Assembly (NCBI GenBank): GCA_005239585.1
Contig: SBBU01000056.1
Location: 1 to 22,267 of the forward strand
Direction of reading: 5' to 3'
From: Planctomycetaceae bacterium
Lineage (GTDB): Bacteria > Planctomycetota > MHYJ01 > SBBU01
Length of the DNA stretch: 22,267 bases
Below, piece by piece: positions 8,474 through 18,800 of the stretch. The notes below the pieces were generated by a model, which saw only the letters and a program-made list of their open reading frames with translations, was not told where the DNA came from and ran no database searches. Position numbers and translations under genes: made by a program. How positions within the stretch are numbered: position 1 is the first letter of the stretch; every line of letters starts with the position of its first letter.

Positions 8474-9825
8474 TCTATCCTGAATAATGTCCCGTCACCC
8501 GGTTGGAGGGTCAAACTGCCTATGGTTGATATAGTCCAGACTTGACCACTGCGTACATCTGTGAGCTGTGTCCCTCCAAGATTGGAAGGGAAAAGACCGT
8601 TTTGTGAGTTGACAAAATCATAGTTTACCATCATGAGATAACGCTGGGCAGTATCTAAATGTCTGAATGTGCGGGTGCGGATCATTGACGTTGTCTGCCA
8701 ATATGAATGAGTTTCGCTCGCAAACGATTCTTCGGCCTCAAGACGAAGCAAGAGCGACTTTATGGAATTTATCGAAGAATTTACTGAGGTTGCCTCTTCA
8801 TAAATATCAGTTGTCTGTCCCTGACGAGTAAGCATCCCGTAAAGGAGTTCCTCGTATCCCGAACCGCTAACAGTATCTTGCCACCAGTGAAGAAAATAAC
8901 CTATGCCCTTGGCGCCGTGAAATAGAGATGACCAGACGAGCCAGCGCATCTGGGCCCTTGTCGGACGCCTCGCCCCATTCTGATGAGTTGGCTGCAAGAC
9001 ACCATTTTGATAGATCTCTAAATTATTCCCCTGAGTAAGGACCCACATTGGGGCATTTATCGCCTTGGCTACCTGATATACCTTCTCTTTGAATAACGAA
9101 AAAAAATAGCGGGTGTTATCATCCGAAGAGGTGTTTTGAAATGGGCCTTCACCCCAGATAATTAGCGGTGGATTCATCGCCTGAATTGCCATGACAACCG
9201 TATCCACATTGTTGTACTCAAATACTACCGGATGATTCGGATCTGCTGATCTGATTACTGTGATAACTTCATTCGCCTTGGTAAATATCTCTTGCTGATT
9301 CGGTAGTTCTTCAGAGAGTATGTGCATGATAAGCGTGTTATCTGATGCAAAACGAGGTCCATTTGATTGCCAGAAAGGTTTCACTTCATTATCCACGATG
9401 CCCTGCCAGTTCGAAGGCCACGGCCATTGAGTCTGATCCCAGTATGGGGCCAGCGAGGCTGGCCCGCTTCCCTGTGCTATTACCTTCAAACCATACTGAC
9501 TCGCTTTACCAAGCCATTGCGGGAGCATAGTTGAATAATCAATATTATTTAGCCAGATCACATCAAAACCGCGCGTCCTCAAATCAGACAGGACAATATC
9601 CATATACTGGCTTGCTTGAATCCCCCAAAGACTGGCAGCGGTGTTAAAGGCGCTATTGTCGTTCGCTGTTGCATAGATAAAGTGCGGAAATATATTGCGG
9701 ACATTAATGGCAGAAGTAGACGTCTGAGTAGTTTGCGTTCCACCTGAACTGCTCCCTTTGCTACAGCTTGCACATGTGAGAGATATAAAAAATATTGCGA
9801 GCAGCCTGTGTGTGGAAGCAATCAA
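8470..9825 (-). CDS. TIM-barrel glycoside-hydrolase-like lipoprotein
   Basis: Exported 451-residue protein of unknown specificity. The N-terminus is a lipoprotein signal peptide, with CASC and lipidation candidate C21, followed by a Ser/Thr/Gly-rich linker (about 22-40). The rest reads as a TIM-barrel glycosidase fold: a strand/helix alternation with GFDVIWLNNIDYS (about 86-98), YGLKVIAQGSG, ILSEELPN (E172/E173, the position of a clan-A acid/base), LIIWGEGPF (E226), PMWVLTQGNN, then WSSLFHGAKGIGYFLHWW, a common closing block. A clear nucleophile glutamate is not evident (Q in VLTQG where E might be expected), so the protein may be non-hydrolytic or belong to an undescribed family. A small beta domain ends it. 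TTG at 9825 is needed to include the signal peptide; the next Met is about residue 75. It overlaps the stop of the giant gene as TTGA, so translation is likely coupled. Confidence 0.8.
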   Translation of the reverse strand: MIASTHRLLAIFFISLTCASCSKGSSSGGTQTTQTSTSAINVRNIFPHFIYATANDNSAFNTAASLWGIQASQYMDIVLSDLRTRGFDVIWLNNIDYSTMLPQWLGKASQYGLKVIAQGSGPASLAPYWDQTQWPWPSNWQGIVDNEVKPFWQSNGPRFASDNTLIMHILSEELPNQQEIFTKANEVITVIRSADPNHPVVFEYNNVDTVVMAIQAMNPPLIIWGEGPFQNTSSDDNTRYFFSLFKEKVYQVAKAINAPMWVLTQGNNLEIYQNGVLQPTHQNGARRPTRAQMRWLVWSSLFHGAKGIGYFLHWWQDTVSGSGYEELLYGMLTRQGQTTDIYEEATSVNSSINSIKSLLLRLEAEESFASETHSYWQTTSMIRTRTFRHLDTAQRYLMMVNYDFVNSQNGLFPSNLGGTQLTDVRSGQVWTISTIGSLTLQPGDGTLFRID

Positions 9826-12800
9826 CTTTGGCGCTTCAACAAGACGCGTTTAAATGTAGATGCAATCAATGCAAGAATCAGAATTAAGAAGAAGAAGAGA
9901 GGTCCCTTGGGGATTCCCCTCGAGGCTGCGATCGAATCTGCGCTTACGCATGAGTTCGGGGTATTCTTGCCGCTTGAACCGACGAGCGGCGCAAGGACCG
10001 CCTCTCCACCCTCAATCAGGTCACCCTCGGCAAAGACAGTCTGGTTTGATGCCTGCCCAACTCCTATGATCTCTGTCTTTACATCCCATATAACCTTATA
10101 CGTCTTTCCTTCCTCGCCCCATCCAGAGAAATTGAATACAAAGATCCATGTCTTGCTTGACCCTTTGGGGAGTATTATTGCAAGATTACTCAAGACCGAG
10201 AGACCATTGTCAGCACTAAAGGGGCTATTCGCCCTCGCTATAATGGTATCTATATCCGGATTGTATTCTCTATTCTGATCAATGTCCTCAACCACAAACA
10301 GACTCGCAATATCCTTCGGGTCATTTCCTGTCCCTGACGACCTTATGGAGATTGAGGTAACCTTGATGTCTTCGAATCCCGAGGCCTGTATCAATGTCTT
10401 GAGCATTACAACATCGTGCTGGTATGGCAATATCTTTCCCGCCCCGGCGTATGTGATCTTTGTTACCTTGAAGCTTCCCGATACACCTACACCCGGATTC
10501 TGGAATGTCTTGGTTGCGCCAGATTGTTCCAGTCCTGTCGCTATGATTTGTGTCTGTGAACCCCTGCCTGTGCCTTTTACCAAAGTAGGGTTTATTTTAA
10601 GAGTTATTGTATCACCGATCACAAAGCCGGTGTTTGTGAGATCGTATTGGATCAGGAAGAACTTTGTAGTGCTGTTCGCTACATCGGAACTGAGTCCGGT
10701 AAATGTAAATGTCCCATTATCCGCAGAGTATGTGCCCTGGGCGAGCACTGTGTCACCCAATACATCAAAAGCGCCATTTGCATTTGCATCGTGGATCAAC
10801 CTAACGAATCTGATTGCCTGACTATCATTGGCGCTCCCAGAGGCCTGTATGGCCAGCTCGTTCAGCGTAATGGTTTCTCCTATAGCTTCCAGACTGAATT
10901 GAAGCATGTCCACCTGAATCTGACCTGATGTGACGGGACCATCGGCAGGGGACTTGAGCGGATCTTTTGAAAGTGCGAGGCTTCCCGGTGAACCTACTGG
11001 TATTATGGTTACTATTCTTCCTCTCAGTGGGTAGACACCGCCCGGAATTATTGTTAATCCGGTGCTGGCACCCTTGGCAAGTATATCAACTTGCGAATCT
11101 ATTGAGGTCTGATACTTGTTTCCGATGGCCGCACTTCCTGCCAAGTTATAGGCGACAAAAAATGTCTTGCCCGCTGAAAACGGGACAGTAACGGCTGGAC
11201 TGATGCTAAACGTCACAGGACTTGTTGTGCTAGGATATGTTGTTGAGCCAAGTAAGGTATCAACTGCCGTATTCAGCGCCCCGTCGCTATCGGCATCAAG
11301 ATAGAGCCTCACGCTTGAGAGATCAGTTACACGATTATTCGGTGTCTGGACTTCATTTATCCTAATCGTTGAAATATTTACGTCCTCCACCGAGCCTGCC
11401 GAGGCTATTATCTTCAACATCAATACATTCTGTTGATCGTTTGGTACATTAATGTCTCCGAGCGCAAGACTGGTTACAGTAAGTGTTCCAGAGGAGGCCG
11501 AGGTTATTTGGAAACTGCTTGTGGCATAAGGTCCGGCGTTGCCGGCATTGTCTTTGAGTCTTACGCGCCAGTGATATGTGGTTCCGACCGTAAGCTGATT
11601 TGAAGGGATTCCATAAAAATTGTCAGTGGTGTTTACAGTTTTTAACCCGGTTAGAAATGCAGGATCTGTGCCCCACTGAACCTCATAGAATTCACCCAAT
11701 AATTTGATTTCATACCAGTTGAGCAGCGCCGGTGTTCCTTCTGTTATCTGGTTGGGTGGTCCTATTATACTTGGTGTGGGGAATGTCAGTGTTGTTAGTG
11801 TTATTCCATCGGGGTCAGTGACAGTTGAAGTGTTGTTGGCATTATCTGTGACCCTGTAATAAATGTTTTTCAAACCATCTCCCGATGTCAGCACCCATGA
11901 CTTGGTAAAATTAAAAGCCTCAAGAGGTGAGAAGGTTATATTGTCGTTTGAGTATTCTACCTGTTGCACGCCGCTTAGATCTATAGCTGTGAGGGAGAGA
12001 GAAACAACTGTACTTCTGGTGTTGGGTGCGCCGCCATTTATCGTAATTGTTGCTGTAGGAGGAGTGGTATCAAGAATAATACTGGTCGACACTGTAGTCT
12101 CGAGACTAGAAAAGTTTCTAACCTTATAGTAGACCGTTTTAATGCCGTCACCACCTGTAGAATCCAACGTCCATGGCCTTGTTTGGAGAAATGGTTCGCC
12201 AGCCCCTGTGAATGTGCCGTTATTTGAATACCATACCTTGTCAATGCCCGTCTCGTCTCTCGCGGCAAGTTCAAGATTTACTGTAGTCGTTCTTGTGTAG
12301 AGTGTGCTTCCAACAGGATCGGTTGCTTTGATCACGATTGATGCCGTAGGCTTGTTCGATGCCCCTGTGCTGTCAAGGTATATGGTGTCAGAGGACGTGG
12401 CGCTCTTGTTCGTGTTGTCTGTGACCCTGTAATAAACAGTTTTAATTCCATCGCCTGAAGTTAGTGTCCATGCCTTGGTTGTTGCAAAGGTTTCGGCGGT
12501 GAATGTGACTCCATCATTAGAGTAACCGACCTCTTTTATTCCGCTTTGGCTCCCTGCGGAGAGTGTGAGTGTGACATTCGGATCGCTAGTATATGTTAGG
12601 CCGTTATTTATCGATATGCTTGTCTGAGGCAGGGCAGAGTCGAGATATATATTAGCTCCTACTGTAGTTTCAACTCCAAGTGAGTTTCGTACCTTGTAGT
12701 AGACTGTTTTCGTGCCATCTCCGCTTAAAAGCGTCCACACCTTGGTCGCGGCAAAGGCTTCACCGCCGCCTGAAAAAATGCCGTCGTTTGAGTACCAGAC

Positions 12801-15800
12801 GGCGCTTATGCCATATGCATCGGAGGCGGTAAGTTCAAGATTTACAGATGTTGTCCTGCTAAAAAGTGTGTTGTTTGCAGGATCAGTCGCTTTAATCACT
12901 ATGGTGGCTGTGGGTTTGTTCGAATTTCCAGTACTGTCAAGGAGTATGGTATCGCTGGCGGTTGCAGTCTTGCTCGTGTTGTCTGTGACCCTGTAATAAA
13001 CGGTTTTAATTCCGTCACCTGAAGTTAGTGTCCATGCCTTGGTGGCTGAAAAAGCCTCGGATGTAAACGAGATGCCGTCATTTGAATATCCAACCTCCTT
13101 TACTCCGCTTTGACTTGCCGCGGAGAGTGTAAGCGTGACGCTTGTAGTATTTGTTGCTGCGGCGCCGCTATTTATGACTATGCTTGCTTGCGGCAGTGAT
13201 GAGTCAAGATATATATTGGCCGTTACAGTGGTTTCAACTCCAAGTGAGTTTCGTACCTTGTAGTAGACTGTTTTCGTGCCATCTCCGCTTGAGAGAGTCC
13301 ATGCCTTGGTTGTTGCAAAGGCTTCACCACCGCCGGAAAAAGTGCCGTCATTTGAATACCATACAGCGCTTATGCCATATGCATCGGAGGCGGTAAGTTC
13401 AAGATTTACAGATGTTGTCCTGCTAAAAAGTGTGTTGTTTGCAGGATCAGTTGCTTTAATCACTATGGTGGCTGTGGGCTTGTTCGAATTCCCAGAAGAA
13501 TCCAGAAGAATCGTATCAAAGATAGAAGTTCCAGTTGAGTTGTTAGCGTTATCGATGACCCGGTAATAAACAGTTTTAATTCCATCGCCTGAAGAAAGAG
13601 TCCATGCCTTGGTCAAACTAAAGGCCTCTGATGTGAAACTGACGCCGTCATTGGAGTATCCGACCTCTTTTACTCCATTCGCGTCCGATGCAGAGAGCGC
13701 GAGAGTGACACTTGTCGTATTTGTAGCTGATGCGCCACTATTTATAACTACGCTTGCCTGGGAAGTCGTTGCGTCATAAACGATGGTAGCCGACACGGTC
13801 CTAGAGTTGTTTGCGAAATCATAAACTCGATAGTATACTGTTTTAATTCCATCTCCGCCAGAAATATCGAGCGACCAGCTCTTTGTTGCTGAAAACGGCT
13901 CGGCAGAGCTAAATACAGTACCATTATTTGAATATTGGACCCTGTCTATACCCGTATCATCACTCGCTGTAAGCTCTAGGTTCACGGCTGCAAGCCTTGA
14001 CCAGTACGTGCTATTTGCTGGGTCAGTAGCCTTGATTACGATCGTTGCAGTGGGCTGGTTAGGATCACCATAGAGTGTGCTGGTCACATTCTGCCACGCG
14101 GATAGCGAGAGCTTTACGCAAACTCCCTCCTCACCTGCAAAGAAAACAATGTCTGCTGCTGAAAATGTCCCTGAGCCGAGATTCATCGTAGTTGTCGTCG
14201 TGACATTCGTCCAGCTTGCGCCGCTGTCGGCTGATGTAATGAGTGCCCCATTTGCGCCGGATGTGTAACCTGTACTCGAGCTAACGAAAAATGTAGAGAG
14301 GAGATCTTGTGTGGTTGGTGAAATGATTGTACTCCAGAGGCCGCCTCCGTTGACGGTTCTTCTGATGGTGCCCGATGCGCCTACAGCAACGACTGTATTT
14401 CCTGTCGGAGGATCTACAATCCAGACCGATTTAAAATTAACGCTTGCGCCAAATGTGCTATTTGCCCTGCCGCCGCTGGCTATCTGCACCTTCCTGTCTG
14501 TATCTCCGATGATCCAGCCATTGCCGCCTGCCGTGCTGTTTAACATGCGAATTGAGTTTAGTGTCTCGCTTACAGCCGGGGTAATTTCTGACCACCCAGA
14601 ATTAGGCCCATATATCTTTCCACTTGCGCCGCAGGCAAATGCGTTAGTTGCATCTACAAAGTGTACTGAGTTTAGGTCAGTTGTAGCACCGCCTGCAAGG
14701 CTTTCTGTTGACCAGGTTGATCCGCCATTTGCAGTCTTTAGGATTGTCCCACCATTTCCGACCACGTAGCCATTTGATGAATCTATAAATGAAAGGCCGT
14801 TGAGTGTCTGCGTGGTCGTAATCGATGCGCCAAGACTAGAGAAGTTCCATGTAACACCCGAGTTTGTAGTGGTTATCACTCTTCCTTGGGTAGAGCATGC
14901 AAATCCAGTAGAGCCTATAAACTGCATTGAGTTTATAGTGCTCATGAGGCCGACTGACCATGTGGCGCCGGAATCTGCGCTTTTAAGGACAAGATTGTCG
15001 ACACCGCAGATAAATCCATTAGCGCCTGTAAATGAGGCATGTATAAGATCGGCATTGCCAAATTTGCCGGATACCCAGCTGTCTCCACTGTTGGCCGTTG
15101 TCAGATATCGGCCCGATGTACCTACCGCAACTCCTGTACCTAAAGAAGTAAGTCTTACAGACTTGAGATCATCTGAAGTCACAGGGGTAATCACAGACCA
15201 AATTGCTCCACCATTTGCAGATTTAAGTGTTCTGCCACCCTTACCAACAGCCACAGCTACACCGCCTGCTGTTAGATAGTGGACATCGAATAGTTCATCT
15301 GTGGTATTGCTTGTAACGTTTGACCAGTTACTACCTCCGTCAGTCGTTCTAATAATTGTCCCGAGCGATCCGACTGCGAGCCCATTTGAAGTATCCGCGA
15401 ATGAGACCGCATTTAGCCTTTTTTGAGTCCTGGATGATTGAACGCTCCATGAAGCGCCGCCGTCATCTGTTCTCATGACCAGTCCGTTTGCCCCAACTGC
15501 AAAACCTACTGTGCTGCTGAGAAACTGCACATCTGTAAAATCTTCTGTAAGAATATTTGTCGCGATAGACCAGGACCCTGAGTTCATTCTTGCGATGCGG
15601 CCATGATTTGAGACAGACAATGCTGTATTTTCATCGACAGCCCATATCGAATTTGTAGGTCCGCCCGAGTGTTGTAATGTAAGTATCTTGAATGAATCAG
15701 TTGTCTTGAAGACCCTTCCATCACTCTGTGCTATGAATCCTGTAACTCCGTTAGTTGGAAAATTAACTCTCGGGCCTGATGTTGACCCGGCCGATATTAT

Positions 15801-18800
15801 TTCAAATTCATTCAACCCGCTCGTCGTAGAGAGTGTACTAGGTCCAAATACTGTGGCATGTATGCCAAATCCGTTTCCACTGCCAAGATTAAGGACGGCT
15901 ATCTTCGGTGTAAGTATGCGGATTCGATTAAGGTTTATTCCCAAAGGGCCCGGTGTGAAATTAGGAGGCAGGGTAATGGTAGACCAGTTAACGCCTCCAT
16001 TTGTAGACTTTCGTGTGCAGTTTACAGTTGATGTTGAGCTGCCAACTGCTATTACAACATCTGCAGCCGTATCATGCCACTTGACATCGATCATCCTGTT
16101 GAGCGATCCGCCCGGGGTTACATCTGTCCAGTTTGCCCCGCCATCAATACTGCGAAATATCTTGCCAGCGAGCGATAGTGGATCTTCTCCGACCAAAAGC
16201 CCTGTGTTTACATCCTTGAACTGAACGCCATAGACAAGGGTGTTTCCCAATCCTGCGGGAAGTGTTGGATCGTCTATCCCTCCATTCCAGGTTACCCCGC
16301 CATCGGTTGTCTTGTGGATGCCGATGCCGTTTGTAGCTGTGAGCCAGCCTATACTGCTTGTGGCAAAATAGAGACTGGTATATGTGAATCCAGTCGGAGG
16401 GTGGGTAATCGGATCGTGATCGCTCTCTGCGGTCCAAGTTGTCCCACCATTTGTTGTCCGACAGCGTGTGAGGAAATCGCCTGTTGCCATGCCAAAATTT
16501 CCATCGTAGAAGAAAATGTTTTTTAGAACGTCGGTAGACCCGCTTGACTGGGAGTTCCATGTGGAACCCGAATCAGTGGTGGCAAGGATTGTCCCTCCAT
16601 CGCCGCACATCCAACCGCGATAGCGATCGATAAAGTAGGTGCTTCTCAGGTCTCCTGATGTGTCGCCTGTTGCAGGACGATTCATTCCAAACCAGCTCGC
16701 GCCGTTGTTAGTGGACTTGATCATTGTTCCAAGGTCACCTACAAGAAACCCTGAAGAGGTCTCTGGGAAGTAGGGCGTAAGGAAGAGTCCGCTTGACTTC
16801 CATATCCATGTCGGAGTTGCCGCTGTAATGTCTGAAGCAGTGATCAAAGTAGCAGAATTGCCACCTACAAAGGCAGTGTTTGTTGTCGGGACCACGGCTA
16901 CCGTTTTGAAAGATAAATAAGTACCAATATTTTTTCTTTGGGTCCATGCAGTTGCCCCTCCATCCGAGGTTGTAACAACCACAGCGCTAGTCGAGCTGTT
17001 ATCGCCTACTGCGATACCTACCGAACCATCTTTGAACGCAACCGAATTGAGGTTGACAGTTGTGCTACTGGTCTGGGCAGGCCAGTTTGTATCGCTTGAT
17101 CTCCTGAGGATGCGTCCGCTATTCCCCACCGCCCATGCAGTCGTCCCATCGGTTGCAAAGACGTCATTTAGAATTGCCCCACCCTTGTTAAACTCAATCC
17201 AGTTATCACCCGAATCAGTTGACCTGAATATCTTTGCCGTCGATGAACCTCCTACAGCCCACCCCGTCGCTGATCCAGATGCAAAATGGACCGACCGAAG
17301 CGCGTCGACTCCACTACCTACGCGTGCAATTTGCGGTGCACCCCAAGTTATACCAGCATCTGGTGACCTAACAACGACTCCGCGATCTCCTACCGCCCAT
17401 CCAGTGCTGGTGTCAAAGAAGTACAGTTTTTTATAAATTGTATCCGTTGTAGTGGCTAACTGAGTTGACCATCCAGTTCCCTCTACAAATTTATAGATCA
17501 CCCCGCTACCCGCAATCACTACCCTGACCAGATCACTCGCTGCAATGTCTAGGATGCGGGCTGAATAAAAACTTGCCACTGGAGCGCCACCAATGGCGGC
17601 CCAAGTCACACCAAAGTCTGATGACTGCCAGACAGCAGATTCACCCACGGCAACGACGCGGTCACCATTTGCGTTTGCTAGGGCAGATACACCGCGAAGT
17701 GTTGGAGTGCCTAACCCATGGGCGATTTCAGCCCAATTCTGGCCGCCATCTGTGGAACGTGCAATAACACCACTATTGCCGACTGCTATGGCCTCATCTC
17801 TGGTGCTCCCGAAGAAAGAAACAGAGTTGAACTGATCAGTATTAGCGCTGGAGTAGACTTGGGACCATGTATCACCGCTGTCGGTACTCCTCCATATTCC
17901 ACCTTGCTGAACGCAGATCGCAGCACATTCTAGTCTTGCCCCAACTGCAAGCCAAACACTACCATAGGAGAGAGTAGCTGAAAAAGTGATATCCTGACCG
18001 TTGACATCAGCACTTTTTTCCTCAGTCCAAGTTGCTCCTGTATCGACAGTTTTGTATATCCTGCCATCATCACGGATAGCACAGCCTATAGTTGCGGATG
18101 AAAAGAATACCATGTTAAAATTAAATGCCCCCGGAGAATTGAGAGGTCTCCACGTTGTGCCCGAGTCGATTGTTCTCATGATCATGCCATTGGCGCCCAC
18201 AGCATTGGCAATTGACGCGCTCTCCACCCACACGCCGCGGATGTCATTCCTAGTATTTTGAAACTTCCAGTCCGTTCCGCTGTTGGCTGTCTTCAATACA
18301 GTGTTTGCCTCGCCGACTAGGAGGGCGCTCGTGGAGCTCAGTGTGTGGATTTTTTTCCATGAAAACCGGCTTACTGTAGATGTGTCAGTCCAGTTAACCC
18401 CGCCATCTACTGTCTTTCTGACTTTATCATTCCCTGTGCCCCATGCATAGCCATTTGATGCGTCGACAAATGAAAGGTCGTTAACACTGCTGCCTCCTGT
18501 TGTCGGATTTGCCCAGTTTGTCCCGCTATCAGTCGTCCACTTTATTTGATTACCCACAACCATCCATCCTGTGGTGGAGTTGATAAACTGGACATCTGTA
18601 ATTGATCCATCGTTACCAACAGCAGAAAGGAGTGTAGACCAAACCTTCTCTGTGTTGCTTCCTGATTCCACCTCTGTCTTTATGATTGTATGGTTGTCTC
18701 CAGCAATAAATACATAATCTGATCCGCCAGCAGAATATTTTGTGCTCGATGTCAGATTTACAGTTGTTGGTGAAATGACTGTTGTAAAAGTTGTCCCGTC

